Shown: positions 8,875-18,241 of the stretch, in pieces
Layout: each line of letters starts with the position of its first letter
How positions within the stretch are numbered: position 1 is the stretch's first letter
From: Hyphomonadaceae bacterium
Lineage (GTDB): Bacteria; Pseudomonadota; Alphaproteobacteria; Caulobacterales; Aquidulcibacteraceae
Assembly (NCBI GenBank): GCA_019636095.1
Contig: JAHBYF010000006.1
Location: 124,001-188,000, forward strand
Reading direction: 5' to 3'
Length of the DNA stretch: 64,000 nucleotides
Position numbers and translations under genes: made by a program
Notes under the pieces: generated by a model
What the model saw: only the letters and a program-made list of their open reading frames with translations
Databases searched by the model: none
Told to the model about the DNA's origin: nothing

Positions 8875-9675
8875 ATGACGTTCGCCACCTACGACAAATC
8901 CGGACGTGTCGCCACAATCACGTTGAACCGGCCCGAAAGCCGCAACGCCATCGCGACGCAAGCTGATTGCGACGACCTTGCCTCAGCACTCTGGAAAGCA
9001 AATGACGACAGCGACGTCAACGCCGTGATCCTCACTGGCGCGGGAAAGTCTTTTTGCGCGGGTGGGGATCTCAAGGCGATCCGCGAGCGCAGCGGCATCG
9101 GCCCGCGCGGCACACCGGATGGGACGCGCGCCAATTATCGGCGTGGCGTGCACTCGATCATCAAAGCTTTGGCTGACGTTGAAGTCGCCACGATCGCGGC
9201 GATCAACGGTCATGCGATTGGGCTTGGGCTCGACATTGGCGTGCTGTGCGACATACGCCTTGCCGGCGCTTCCGCGAAAATGGCGTCGAGTTTTGTAAAG
9301 GTTGGCATCATACCCGGCGACGGCGGCGCATGGATCCTGACCAACGCGATTGGGGCCTCGCGCGCGGCGGAATTGGTGCTCACGGGCGACACGATCGACG
9401 CGGACGAGGCCGCGCGGATCGGCCTAGTCTCGCGCGTCGTTTCCGATGAAGCGCTTATGGAGGAGGCGCGCAAGGTAGCAGAGCGCGTTGCTGTGAACCC
9501 TCCCCGCACCGTGCGGCTGGCGAAGCGCTTGCTGCGCGAGGCGCAGCATGGTCGCTTAAGCGACGTGCTGGAACTTTCTGCGGCGTTCCAGGCGCTGGCG
9601 CATGAGACGCGCGACCACAAGGAAGCAGTGGACGCGTTCACAGAAAAGCGCGCGCCGAAATTCACGGGCGAATGA
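8875..9675 (+). CDS. Enoyl-CoA hydratase/isomerase (crotonase) family protein
   Basis: A 266-residue crotonase-fold protein. The oxyanion-hole segments are clear: TGAGKSFCAGGDLKAIRERS (about 54-73) and INGHAIGLGLDIGVLCDIRLA. In the region that normally carries the first catalytic Glu of hydratases the sequence is ASSFVKVGIIPGDGGAW, without that Glu but with an Asp in PGDGG. I therefore do not call it a true enoyl-CoA hydratase; isomerase, hydrolase or other crotonase chemistry is possible. The stop is separated from the following DUF72 start by one base, indicating coupling. Substrate unknown. Confidence 0.85.
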   Translation: MTFATYDKSGRVATITLNRPESRNAIATQADCDDLASALWKANDDSDVNAVILTGAGKSFCAGGDLKAIRERSGIGPRGTPDGTRANYRRGVHSIIKALADVEVATIAAINGHAIGLGLDIGVLCDIRLAGASAKMASSFVKVGIIPGDGGAWILTNAIGASRAAELVLTGDTIDADEAARIGLVSRVVSDEALMEEARKVAERVAVNPPRTVRLAKRLLREAQHGRLSDVLELSAAFQALAHETRDHKEAVDAFTEKRAPKFTGE

Positions 9676-9676
9676 G

Positions 9677-10414
9677 ATGACGATCCGCGTCGGCATCGGC
9701 GGCTGGAGCTTTGAGCCGTGGGAGGAGACCTTCTACCCGCCGAAGCTCGCCGCCGCCAAGCAGCTTGAGTACGCATCGAGCAAGGTGACGGCGATCGAGA
9801 TCAACGCGACGTTCTACCGGACGCAGACCGCCGCCTCCTTTAAAAAATGGGCAAGTTCGACGCCGGAATCGTTCATGTTCTCCGTGAAAGCGCCGCGAGC
9901 GTCGGTGCAGCGCAAAGACTTGCGCGAGGCCGCGCAATCGATCGAATGGTTCTTCAATAGCGGCGTCAGCGAGTTGGGCTCAAAGCTCGGTCCGATCTTT
10001 TGGCAGATGGCGCCTTACAAGAAGTTCGATGCTGACGAGATCAACGCCTATTTTGACATGCTGCCGCAGAAACTCGGCAAGCTGAAGCTGCGGCACGCCA
10101 TTGAAGTGCGGCATGTAAGCTTCACTGATGATGCGTTTCTGAAGATTGCACGCGAGCGAAATATCGCCGTTGTGACGGTCGAGTCCGAGAAACATCCACT
10201 CATCGTCGAACCAACCGCGGATTTTTCATACGCGCGCTTGGAGTTGACGAAGGCCGATGAACCTACGGGATACCCGAAAGCTGCACTGAAGAAATGGGCA
10301 AAGACGGTGCGCGAATGGGAACAGTCGGGCGACGTGTTCCTTTACTTCATCAGCGGCGCCAAGGAGCGCAACCCAGCGGCCGCTATGGCAATGCTGGACT
10401 TGTTGAAGGCGTAA
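9677..10414 (+). CDS. DUF72 domain-containing protein
   Basis: A 245-residue protein of the DUF72 (YecE) family, which adopts a TIM-barrel fold of unknown biochemical role. The start is the ATG at 9677, one base after the crotonase stop, giving MTIRVGIGGWSFEPWEETFY, the family's standard N-terminus. Further family features are EINATFYRTQTAASFKKWAS, FMFSVKAPRASVQRKDLREA and the C-terminal DVFLYFISGAKERNPAAAMA. Coupling to the crotonase gene is close, but the two families have no known functional link. Confidence 0.88.
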   Translation: MTIRVGIGGWSFEPWEETFYPPKLAAAKQLEYASSKVTAIEINATFYRTQTAASFKKWASSTPESFMFSVKAPRASVQRKDLREAAQSIEWFFNSGVSELGSKLGPIFWQMAPYKKFDADEINAYFDMLPQKLGKLKLRHAIEVRHVSFTDDAFLKIARERNIAVVTVESEKHPLIVEPTADFSYARLELTKADEPTGYPKAALKKWAKTVREWEQSGDVFLYFISGAKERNPAAAMAMLDLLKA

Positions 10415-10503
10415 TTGCGGCGACGCTCATACGCCTTGCCTAACGAGCGCCCTAGCCTCACATTACGAATCACGAGGGCGTATTCGACGCCGACGAAACA
10501 AAC

Positions 10504-11754
10504 ATGTCCGAAAACCGCATCGGTCACATTCGCCTGACCTCCCATCCGGGAACCGGCGCAACGCTGCGCTTTCCAATTCAGTGGGGCGCGCCAACAGCAC
10601 AAGAACGCGGGCCGATCATTGGCTCAGCGACGGCGGAGCGCAACGTCATTGGCGCCTACGGCGGCGCGTATTCTGTATACCGCGCGCTCGCTGTATCAGC
10701 AGGCGCGCTCAATCCTAGTGTTCGCCCGGATTTGAAAGACACCTCCCCTGTCGTTCAGATGGGCCCCTTTCCGCAATGGCGCGACGCGTCAAAGATCGTG
10801 TCACTCGATCCTTGGGGGCATCTGGTCGCAAACGCATTCAAGCGGGAAATCGAGAGCGGTGTCGATGTTCGCCCAACGATAGCGATCACCAAGGCGCGAT
10901 TGTCGCTGCCAGAGGTGCGTGACGCGATCCAGCTTGGACGGTTGATAATTGATGGCAGGGTCGTCCATGAGAGCGGCGATGTCGCAGTGACGAAAGCGGC
11001 GATCGATCCCGTGTGGCATCTCCCCGGCATCGCAGCACGGTTTGCAGTGAGCGAAGAGCGCTTGCGGCACACCTTATTCGAGCAGACCGGCGGCATGTAT
11101 CCGGAACTGGTCACGCGGACCGATCTCAGCGTCTTCTTGCCACCGATCGGCGGCATCACGCTTTACATCTTCGGCGATCCCACAGCGGTTGCCGACCCGG
11201 CGCGCAAGCTAACGTGCCGCGTCCACGACGAGTGCAACGGCTCAGACGTGTTCGGCTCGGATATCTGCACCTGCCGGCCTTATCTGACTCATGGCATCGA
11301 AGAATGCGTGCGAGACGCGCAGAACGGCGGCGTGGGCCTTATCGTCTACAACCGCAAGGAAGGCCGCGCGCTCGGCGAAGTGACGAAGTTTCTCGTCTAC
11401 AACGCGCGCAAACGTCAGCCCGGCGGCGACCAGGCGGCAACCTATTTCGAGCGCACGGAATGCGTTGCTGGCGTGCAGGATGCGCGCTTCCAGCAATTGA
11501 TGCCGGATGTGCTGCATTGGCTTGGCATCACGCGCATCGACCGCTTCGTGTCGATGTCAAACATGAAGCACGATGCGATCACGGGCTCGGGGATCGCAAT
11601 CGGCGAACGCGTGCCGATCCCGCCGGAACTCGTGCCGCCTGACGCCACCGTCGAGCTTGAGGCCAAGAAGGCAGCTGGCTATTTCAGCGCCGAAGCAGCA
11701 CCAACCGAAGAAGATCTGAACCGCACGGTGGGGCGTGACCTTAAGGATTTCTGA
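10504..11754 (+). CDS. GTP cyclohydrolase II-like protein, URC1-type (uracil catabolism)
   Basis: A 416-residue protein with a GTP cyclohydrolase II domain in its C-terminal half after an about 200-residue N-terminal extension not present in RibA. The zinc site is intact: Cys244, Cys255 and Cys257 in HDECNGSDVFGSDICTC (C-x10-C-x-C). YNRKEGRALGEVTKFLVYNA corresponds to the catalytic region of RibA, and SMSNMKHDAITGSGIAIGER to the RibA C-terminus. The next genes are DUF1688 and upp, the exact partners of the yeast URC pathway (URC1, URC4, UPRTase) that degrades uracil through UMP. A role in uracil breakdown is therefore far more likely than riboflavin synthesis. The 3' end overlaps the DUF1688 start by 20 bases. 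Confidence 0.87.
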   Translation: MSENRIGHIRLTSHPGTGATLRFPIQWGAPTAQERGPIIGSATAERNVIGAYGGAYSVYRALAVSAGALNPSVRPDLKDTSPVVQMGPFPQWRDASKIVSLDPWGHLVANAFKREIESGVDVRPTIAITKARLSLPEVRDAIQLGRLIIDGRVVHESGDVAVTKAAIDPVWHLPGIAARFAVSEERLRHTLFEQTGGMYPELVTRTDLSVFLPPIGGITLYIFGDPTAVADPARKLTCRVHDECNGSDVFGSDICTCRPYLTHGIEECVRDAQNGGVGLIVYNRKEGRALGEVTKFLVYNARKRQPGGDQAATYFERTECVAGVQDARFQQLMPDVLHWLGITRIDRFVSMSNMKHDAITGSGIAIGERVPIPPELVPPDATVELEAKKAAGYFSAEAAPTEEDLNRTVGRDLKDF

Positions 11755-12943
11755 CGCGAGCGCCCTGCTCAGCGCCGGCGCCGTGCGTTCGTGTGCAGAG
11801 GAAGCATTCGCGCTGGTCGAAGCGGGTAAGCTCGATGACTGGATACTGAATCTCGGCATGCTGCCGGCGTGCGCGGAGTTCGTCGCGAACGTTGTGCGCA
11901 AGCGCTATCCGACGCTCGACGTGCCGTTTCACGCGCGGTGGCGTCATTTCGTGTTTGGCGGTCGCGACTTGTGGCGCGAGATTTCTCAAGACGTTCGGTG
12001 GCGCGACGTTGATGTGAGGGCGCGCGCTGAGTTCGATCTCGCCATCACGTCCGTGCTGCTCGACGCCGGCGCCGGACCTGCCTGGCGCTTCGTAGATCCG
12101 AGCACGGACTTGAGCGCGTCACGCTCCGAAGGTTTGGCTCTCGCGAGCCTGCGTCTGTTCGAATGGGGCGGCTTCTCCGCCGATCCTGCTGATCCATTAC
12201 GCGCGGACGCAGAAGGATTGGCGCGCTTGGACGGCACGGCGCTTGCTGATGCGCTTCAAGCGGGGGAAATGAACCCACTCGATGGACTTGATGGAAGGGC
12301 GCGCCTTCTCAATCGACTGGGTCAAACGGTGGACGCAAACCCAGGTCTCTTCGCGCTACACGACGCGCCGCGGCCGGGGGGATTATTTGATGAACTTAAG
12401 GGACGCGCCGCGGGCGGCGTTCTCCCAGCGCCGGTCATTCTTGAGGTCTTGCTCGAAGGGCTGGGCCCGATTTGGGAAAATCGTCCCTCTTTGGGCGGCG
12501 TCCCCCTCGGCGATTGCTGGCCGCATCCGCAGCTGGGTTACGTGCCGCTGCACAAGCTCTCGCAATGGTTGGCCTATTCGCTGATTGAGCCGCTTGAGCG
12601 TGCAGGCTTGCGCGTCGTCGAGATCGACGGGCTCACGGGGTTGGCCGAGTATCGCAACGGCGGACTCTTTGTTGACGCCGGCGTGCTCGCGCCAGCAGAC
12701 CACGCCCCACGCGCTTACGATGTCGGCGATCCGGCGATCGTTGCTTGGCGCTCGCTTACGGTGGCGCTTCTCGACCGCATAGCGCCTATGGTGCGCGAGC
12801 GGCTGGGCGTAAGCGCTGAACAATTTCCGCTGGCGAAAGTCCTCGAAGGCGGCACTTGGGCCGCCGGGCGCGAGATTGCGCGCAAAAGGCGCGCTGACGG
12901 CGGACCGCCTCTTCTCATTCATAGCGATGGTACGGTGTTCTGA
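11735..12943 (+). CDS. DUF1688 (URC4-type) protein of the uracil catabolism cluster
   Basis: A 402-residue protein of the DUF1688/URC4 family, recognised from [20 protein letters not shown] near the start, then [60 protein letters not shown] and [20 protein letters not shown]. Yeast URC4 is required for uracil as nitrogen source and acts downstream of UMP formation; the exact reaction is not something I can state from the sequence. It starts at a GTG inside the 3' end of the cyclohydrolase-like gene, and its TGA overlaps the upp ATG (TGATG), so the three proteins are translationally coupled. Confidence 0.9.
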   Translation: MTLRISDASALLSAGAVRSCAEEAFALVEAGKLDDWILNLGMLPACAEFVANVVRKRYPTLDVPFHARWRHFVFGGRDLWREISQDVRWRDVDVRARAEFDLAITSVLLDAGAGPAWRFVDPSTDLSASRSEGLALASLRLFEWGGFSADPADPLRADAEGLARLDGTALADALQAGEMNPLDGLDGRARLLNRLGQTVDANPGLFALHDAPRPGGLFDELKGRAAGGVLPAPVILEVLLEGLGPIWENRPSLGGVPLGDCWPHPQLGYVPLHKLSQWLAYSLIEPLERAGLRVVEIDGLTGLAEYRNGGLFVDAGVLAPADHAPRAYDVGDPAIVAWRSLTVALLDRIAPMVRERLGVSAEQFPLAKVLEGGTWAAGREIARKRRADGGPPLLIHSDGTVF

Positions 12944-13572
12944 TGCAAAGCGTGACGATCGTCGACCATCCATTGGTGCAGCACAAACTTACGATCCTCC
13001 GAGACAAGGAAACGTCGACGCGCTCATTTCGCGCGCTGCTGCGCGAGATAAGCGTGCTGCTCTGCTATGAAGTGACGCGCGATCTGTCGCTTGAAGATGT
13101 CGCGATTGAAACCCCGGTGGCGGCCATGACTGGCAAGAGGTTGGCGGGAAAGAAACTGGTGTTCGCGCCAATCTTGCGCGCGGGCATGGGATTGCTGGAC
13201 GGGATGCTTGAACTGGTGCCCTCCGCGCGCGTGGCCCACATCGGCCTCTACCGCGATCCGAAGACGCTGAAGGCGGTCGAGTACTATTTCAAGGCGCCGA
13301 GCGATGTCGCGGAGCGGCTGGTTATTGTGATCGACCCTATGCTTGCGACCGGGCACACTGCCGTCGCGGCGCTCGATCGGCTGAAAGAAAACGGCGTAAC
13401 CGACATTCGCCTTGTGTGCCTGCTCGCAGCCCCCGAAGGGATCGATGTCGCCCGCAGCCATCACCCAGATGTGCCGATTTGGACGGCGTCGGTCGACGAA
13501 CGCCTCGACGAGCACAGCTATATCGTCCCGGGTCTCGGCGACGCGGGCGACCGGATGTACGGAACGAAGTAG
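12943..13572 (+). CDS. upp: Uracil phosphoribosyltransferase
   Basis: A 209-residue type I phosphoribosyltransferase making UMP from uracil and PRPP. Motifs include [20 protein letters not shown] near the start, [20 protein letters not shown], and the PRPP-binding loop [16 protein letters not shown] around residues 126-141. The C-terminal [10 protein letters not shown] is the family's usual end. In this cluster UMP formation is probably the entry step to URC-type uracil degradation as well as salvage. The start overlaps the DUF1688 stop by one base. It is convergent with the DUF885 gene, with a single base between the two stop codons. Confidence 0.95.
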   Translation: MQSVTIVDHPLVQHKLTILRDKETSTRSFRALLREISVLLCYEVTRDLSLEDVAIETPVAAMTGKRLAGKKLVFAPILRAGMGLLDGMLELVPSARVAHIGLYRDPKTLKAVEYYFKAPSDVAERLVIVIDPMLATGHTAVAALDRLKENGVTDIRLVCLLAAPEGIDVARSHHPDVPIWTASVDERLDEHSYIVPGLGDAGDRMYGTK

Positions 13573-13573
13573 C

Positions 13574-15316
13574 CTACTGCGCGCGCGTCGCAGTGATGTA
13601 TTCGTCCACTTGGCGTTCCAGCACCGGCAGCGTCACGCCGCCGTTGCCGAGGACGACGTCGTGAAAGGCGCGGATATCGAAGCGATCGCCTAACGCTGCC
13701 TCGGCCCGCTGGCGCAACTCCACGATTTTCAATTCGCCCATCTTGTAAGCAAGCGCTTGACCGGGCCAACCGATGTAACGATCCACCTCAGTGCGAATTT
13801 CGTGTGTTGATAGCGCCGTGTTGGCGGCAAGATAGTCGAGCGCACGTTGGCGCGACCAACCCATCGAGTGCATGCCTGTATCTACGACAAGCCGGCATGC
13901 GCGCCACATCTCGTAGGTGAGACGGCCGAAACGCTGATATGGCGTGTGATAGATGCCCATCTCTTCGCCAAGCCGCTCCGAATAAAGTCCCCACCCCTCG
14001 CCAAAGGCGTGCGGATAGAACGAGCCCCGGAACGCAGGAAGATTTTCCAGTTCACGTGCGAGCGAGATCTGCGTGTGATGGCCCGGCGCGGCTTCGTGTG
14101 CGGTAAGTGACGGCAAAACATAGAGCGGGCGGGTGTTGAGCGCGTAGGTGTTGACCCAGTACTCACCGGCCTGATCGACACGGCCGCCATTGTAGCGGCC
14201 GCCCGTGTAGTTTGGCGCGATCTCGGTGGGAACGGGGCGCACCGTGTACGGGCGACGGGGAATGCGGCCGAAGAAATTCGGCATCTGGCCGTCTATTTCG
14301 CGCGTGATCCATGCTGCTTCACGCAACAATTGCTCCGGCGTGGTTGCATAGAATTGCGGATCAGTGCGCAGGAAGGTCAGAAATTCCGGAAAAGTGCCTT
14401 GGAAGCCCGATGCGCGCATTTCCACCTCCATTGCGGCGTGGATGCGCGCGACCTCGCGCAGGCCGATCTGGTGAATCTGTTGCGGTGTCGCGTCTGGCAG
14501 CGTCGTGTAATAGCGGACGAGATCAGCGTAATAGGCTCGGCCATTCGGCAGGCGCTGCGCCGCGATAGTGTTGCGGGCGCGCGGCGCGTACTCTGTCTCG
14601 AAGAACGTGCGGAACTCGTCGAACGCCGGGATCACATTGTTTGCGATTGCGGCGCGGCCAGCTTCGCGCAAGCGCGCGCGTTCCGATTCTGGCACCGTCG
14701 CGGGGAAGTTGGCGAATGGCTCATAGAGACCGATCGATTCAGCGCTCTCATAGTGAAAACCGCTGATCACTTGCGACACACCGCCGATGATCTCGCGCGG
14801 CAGCGTGAAGCCATCTCGCATTCCAACGCGCATGTTGGCGATCTGCTCGCGGAAATAACGGCGCGTGTCGTTTAGCCGGGAGACGTAGTTTTCGTAATCA
14901 TGCACAGTGCGCGGCGACTGTAGGTCGTCGAGCAGGACGATGTCGGAATAGAAGCCACTGTCGCTATTGAGCGGCAGGCGCCACTCGTCATAACGCCCCA
15001 AGCGGACACGCTGTCCGACCATAAACTCGAAGAGGTCGTAGCTCACCTGCTCCGGGTGCGAGAGTTGAGTGCGATCTATCGCGTGGAGGCGCGTGAGGAA
15101 TTGTTGATTCTCGCGCAACTGCCGTGCGTTTGCCTCAGGCGTGACCGACGGAAAACGATCGTCGTAGTCATGAATTCCGGCGCCGGTCGCCGAGAGCGGG
15201 TCCTCGCGATAGACGAAGGCACGTTCATCTGCAAAGAGCCGCGAAAGATCGGCGTTTTGAGCGAAAGCGGGCGTGGCGCACATGAGAGCGGCGGCGGCAA
15301 CGAACAAGTGTTTCAA
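13574..15316 (-). CDS. Secreted DUF885 family protein (putative metallopeptidase-like)
   Basis: A protein of about 580 residues of the DUF885 family. The TTG at 15316 is chosen as start because GTGAGG sits just upstream and the product begins with a good signal peptide (LKHLFVAAAALMCATPAFAQ); an in-frame ATG at 15376 would bury that signal and overlap the permease gene. The family hallmark LTAHEAAPGHHTQISLAREL (HExxxGHH-like) and the downstream FGEGWGLYSERLGEEMG are present, which suggests a metal-dependent periplasmic hydrolase. The C-terminus MGELKIVELRQRAEAALGDR is also typical. It lies 7 bases behind the permease stop. Substrate unknown. Confidence 0.88.
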   Translation of the reverse strand: MKHLFVAAAALMCATPAFAQNADLSRLFADERAFVYREDPLSATGAGIHDYDDRFPSVTPEANARQLRENQQFLTRLHAIDRTQLSHPEQVSYDLFEFMVGQRVRLGRYDEWRLPLNSDSGFYSDIVLLDDLQSPRTVHDYENYVSRLNDTRRYFREQIANMRVGMRDGFTLPREIIGGVSQVISGFHYESAESIGLYEPFANFPATVPESERARLREAGRAAIANNVIPAFDEFRTFFETEYAPRARNTIAAQRLPNGRAYYADLVRYYTTLPDATPQQIHQIGLREVARIHAAMEVEMRASGFQGTFPEFLTFLRTDPQFYATTPEQLLREAAWITREIDGQMPNFFGRIPRRPYTVRPVPTEIAPNYTGGRYNGGRVDQAGEYWVNTYALNTRPLYVLPSLTAHEAAPGHHTQISLARELENLPAFRGSFYPHAFGEGWGLYSERLGEEMGIYHTPYQRFGRLTYEMWRACRLVVDTGMHSMGWSRQRALDYLAANTALSTHEIRTEVDRYIGWPGQALAYKMGELKIVELRQRAEAALGDRFDIRAFHDVVLGNGGVTLPVLERQVDEYITATRAQ

Positions 15317-15323
15317 TTGAACC

Positions 15324-16223
15324 TCACGGGATGACGGCGGGCTTGCCCGAGGGCTCCTCTGCCTTGTTGTCGCCAATCAGCGCCGAACGCAACAGCAAGA
15401 GTGCTGCATAGAGAACCACGACAACGACGCCCCATCGCAGAACCACAACGTCCAGTTCTTTGACGACATACGCCGCGATCAACACGGCCGGAATGCCGCC
15501 AATCGCTAACCCCAGTACCACGCGCAGATCGATACGTTCGGAGGCTACGAAGCGGAAGCCCGTGGTTGGCATCAGGAAGGCGCACGCGCTGGCCATGATT
15601 GGAAACGCAAGCCTGGGATCCAGGCCGAGGAGACTTAGGAGGATGAGCGAGGGAGCATAGAGCCCGATTCCGAACGCCATCAGTGCGCCCATAATGAAAT
15701 GTGCTCCGATGGCTATGTAGAGGCGAGCGCCCTCGAACCCTGTTGCTTCGCCGCCGACCGGAAACATCCCAAGATTGCTCATGGCGTAGAGACCTGCCGC
15801 AATGAGCAATGCAATGCCCACGACGGCCTGCACGACACGCACCGGCGCCTTCAAAACGATCGGCGTACCTACGAACGCGCCGACGACAGCAGCAACTATG
15901 CAAGACACCAACAAAAGGGGGCTCACGTGCACGCCAAGGATAATCAGGAAGATTACTGACTGCGCGATTGTCGGCAGCGCGTGGCCGGTATTGAGGACGG
16001 CTGGGATAAAGCTGTCAGGCACCATCCGACGGAATTTGATCCAGGCCGTGGTCGGCGCGAACGAGCCGATACCGAGGGTATCGAAAAAATTCGTAACCGC
16101 GCCGAGAAAAATCGCTTCGAGATTCGGTATCGCCTGCGATCGCTTCAGCGCGGAGCGCAGCAATGCTATCGTAAAGGCCACACCGATAGCGGCGAGCAAC
16201 CCCAGCAACACAGTCAGAACCAT
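15324..16223 (-). CDS. TauE/SafE-like membrane permease
   Basis: A membrane protein of about 299 residues with about eight hydrophobic segments. The start is the ATG at 16223 behind GGGGGAGA. The order is an N-terminal helix (VLTVLLGLLAAIGVAFTIAL), a loop with AIFLGAVTNFFDTLGIGSFA, and two repeat halves, the second containing FIMGALMAFGIGLYAPSLIL. TNFFDTLGIGSFAPT matches the N-terminal motif of sulfite exporter TauE/SafE-family transporters, which move small organic or sulfur anions. It lies between the hydroxyproline epimerase and the DUF885 gene on the same strand; export or import of a related carboxylate is possible but unproven. Confidence 0.8.
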   Translation of the reverse strand: MVLTVLLGLLAAIGVAFTIALLRSALKRSQAIPNLEAIFLGAVTNFFDTLGIGSFAPTTAWIKFRRMVPDSFIPAVLNTGHALPTIAQSVIFLIILGVHVSPLLLVSCIVAAVVGAFVGTPIVLKAPVRVVQAVVGIALLIAAGLYAMSNLGMFPVGGEATGFEGARLYIAIGAHFIMGALMAFGIGLYAPSLILLSLLGLDPRLAFPIMASACAFLMPTTGFRFVASERIDLRVVLGLAIGGIPAVLIAAYVVKELDVVVLRWGVVVVVLYAALLLLRSALIGDNKAEEPSGKPAVIP

Positions 16224-16286
16224 GCGTATCTCCCCCGCACGTCTTTTCTCAAATTGAGCACGCGCACGACGAACGTGCAACGCCGA

Positions 16287-17288
16287 TCAGACGACCTGGA
16301 AACCGTGCGCGAACCGGTCTTCGGTGTCGATCCAGATTTCGTTGCGGCCGGTCGCGATCGCAGAGCCCTCAATGGAGGGAATGATCGCTGGAACGCCGCC
16401 TATCTCGGTTTCGGCTTCAATGCGGCCCGTGAACCTCGACAGGATATAGCTCTCGTGGACGAAAGCGTCACCGACCTTAAGTCTGCCGTTGGCGTGCAGG
16501 TGTGCCAGGCGCGCTGAAGTGCCGGTGCCGCATGGAGATCGATCAATGGCCTTGTTGCCGTAGAAGACGGCGTTGCGGCCGTGAGCGCCCCCGGTCTTCG
16601 CCTTGTCAGCCCACAACACGTGGCTCACACCCCTAATGGTCGGATCGAGCGGATGTACCGGCTCGATCTTGTCGCGCAGGCGTTGGCGGATGATCGGCGA
16701 GAGCTGGAGTATCCGCGCAGCGCCGAGATCGTCGAGACCAGTGTAGGCGCCTTGCGGCTCGATAATCGCGTAAAAGTTTCCGCCATACGCAATGTCAAGC
16801 GTTAGCGGGCCGAAGTCTGGCACGTCGACACTTATGTTCTCGGCCGCGAGATAGCTCGGGACGTTCCGGATGCGGACGCTGCGAACGAGATCGCCATCCT
16901 GCTCATAGCTGATTTCGATCCGGCCGGCAGGCACTTCGGCGATGAATCGCCCCGGCGTACGCGGTTTGATCAGCCCGTTTTCGACACCGAACGTAACGAT
17001 GCCGATCGTGCCGTGGCCGCACATGGGCAAGCAGCCGCTGGTTTCAATGAATAGAATGCCGACGTCGGCGTCCGGCATTGTTGGCGGATAGAGGAAGCCA
17101 CCGCTCATCATGTCGTGACCGCGCGGTTCGAAGCAAAGCCCAGTGCGAATCCAATCGTAGCGCGCCATGAAATCCTGGCGCCGCTCGCTCATACTCGCAC
17201 CACGCAGTTCCGGGGCGCCTTCGACAACGAGGCGCACGGGATTGCCAGCGGTGTGGCCGTCGATGCAGCGGAAGGTGTGGCGCGTCAC
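16287..17288 (-). CDS. 4-hydroxyproline 2-epimerase (proline racemase family)
   Basis: A 333-residue proline racemase-family enzyme with both catalytic cysteines: Cys90 in CLPMCGHGTIG and Cys253 in DRSPCGTGTSAR. Two Cys with this spacing indicate an epimerase/racemase; the dehydratase branch has Thr at the second site. Neighbouring DapA-like and D-amino-acid oxidoreductase genes make trans-4-hydroxy-L-proline to cis-4-hydroxy-D-proline epimerisation the likely reaction. The 5' end overlaps the 3' end of the DapA-like gene by 4 bases, so the two are coupled. Proline racemase itself is a less likely alternative. Confidence 0.9.
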   Translation of the reverse strand: MTRHTFRCIDGHTAGNPVRLVVEGAPELRGASMSERRQDFMARYDWIRTGLCFEPRGHDMMSGGFLYPPTMPDADVGILFIETSGCLPMCGHGTIGIVTFGVENGLIKPRTPGRFIAEVPAGRIEISYEQDGDLVRSVRIRNVPSYLAAENISVDVPDFGPLTLDIAYGGNFYAIIEPQGAYTGLDDLGAARILQLSPIIRQRLRDKIEPVHPLDPTIRGVSHVLWADKAKTGGAHGRNAVFYGNKAIDRSPCGTGTSARLAHLHANGRLKVGDAFVHESYILSRFTGRIEAETEIGGVPAIIPSIEGSAIATGRNEIWIDTEDRFAHGFQVV

Positions 17289-18193
17289 GCGGCGCTCTTC
17301 AGTTTCGGACGTGTGGCAGCGGCTTGCTCAACCATCGCTGTGACTTCGGCGCGGCGCGCGCCGGCGAGCGGGTAGCGTGGCGGACGCACACGTTCGCTGC
17401 CGCGGCCCATGATCTGCTCTGCTAGCTTGATCGACTGCACAAGATCATGCTCAGCATCCAGGTGCAGCAGCGGCATGAACCAGCGGTAGACGGAAAGCGC
17501 TGTTTCGAGATCGCCACGCTTGAAGGCATTGTAGAGTTCCAGCGATTCTTTCGGGAACGCGTTGGTGAGACCCGACACCCACCCTTTCGCGCCAAGGATC
17601 AATCCTTCGAGAGCGACGTCATCCAGGCCAGCGAACAGCATGATCTTATCGCCGACGGCATTGTAGAGATCGGTAAAGCGGCGCGTATCGGGGGCGCTTT
17701 CTTTCAGGCAGACGATATTCGGAATGTCCGCGAGTTGCTTGATCGCTTCGATGCCGACACTGACGCGATAAGCTGGCGGGTTGTTGTAGAGCATGATTGG
17801 CAGCTTGGTTTCCTTCGCCACCGCTTTGAAGTGCGCGACGAGTTCCGCCTCAGTCGGCACATAGACCATCGCCGGCAATAGCATCAGCCCGTCGGCGCCG
17901 GCTTTCTCAGCGTCGCGCGCGAAGGCGATGGCGCGGTTGGTGTCGAACTCGGATACGCCGACGAGAACGGGCACGCGCTTATCGACAGCCTCGACCGCTG
18001 CCCTCAAAACCTTGCGCTTCTCATCTGGCTCAAGGGAGTTGTTCTCTCCCACCGTGCCCATGATGATGAGACCGTGGACGCCATCGCGGACGAGCGCGTC
18101 CTGCACGCGCTGCGTCTCGCCGATATCGATCGAGAGATCGGGCTTGAATTGCGTCGTAGCCGCCGGAAACACGCCACGCCAATCGACTTGCAT
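17285..18193 (-). CDS. DapA-family lyase, probable pyrroline-4-hydroxy-2-carboxylate deaminase
   Basis: A 302-residue TIM-barrel protein of the dihydrodipicolinate synthase/N-acetylneuraminate lyase family. The Schiff-base lysine is Lys164 in NIVCLKESAPDTRRF and the catalytic Tyr is Tyr136 in IMLYNNPPAY; GTVGENNSLEPDEKRKVLRA corresponds to the GTTGE phosphate/carboxylate loop. In the hydroxyproline pathway a family member deaminates 1-pyrroline-4-hydroxy-2-carboxylate to 2-oxoglutarate semialdehyde, which fits its coupling to the epimerase and its divergence from the FAD oxidoreductase. Lysine-biosynthetic DapA is less likely in this context. Confidence 0.85.
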   Translation of the reverse strand: MQVDWRGVFPAATTQFKPDLSIDIGETQRVQDALVRDGVHGLIIMGTVGENNSLEPDEKRKVLRAAVEAVDKRVPVLVGVSEFDTNRAIAFARDAEKAGADGLMLLPAMVYVPTEAELVAHFKAVAKETKLPIMLYNNPPAYRVSVGIEAIKQLADIPNIVCLKESAPDTRRFTDLYNAVGDKIMLFAGLDDVALEGLILGAKGWVSGLTNAFPKESLELYNAFKRGDLETALSVYRWFMPLLHLDAEHDLVQSIKLAEQIMGRGSERVRPPRYPLAGARRAEVTAMVEQAAATRPKLKSAA

Positions 18194-18241
18194 TGATCCC
18201 TCGCTTGCTTAGATCGCGAACTTATACGATCCGGTGTGGCG

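Noticed and set aside
10504..11754. Riboflavin biosynthesis gene ribA
   Set aside because: The N-terminal extension, the absence of other rib genes and the DUF1688 and upp neighbours point to uracil catabolism.
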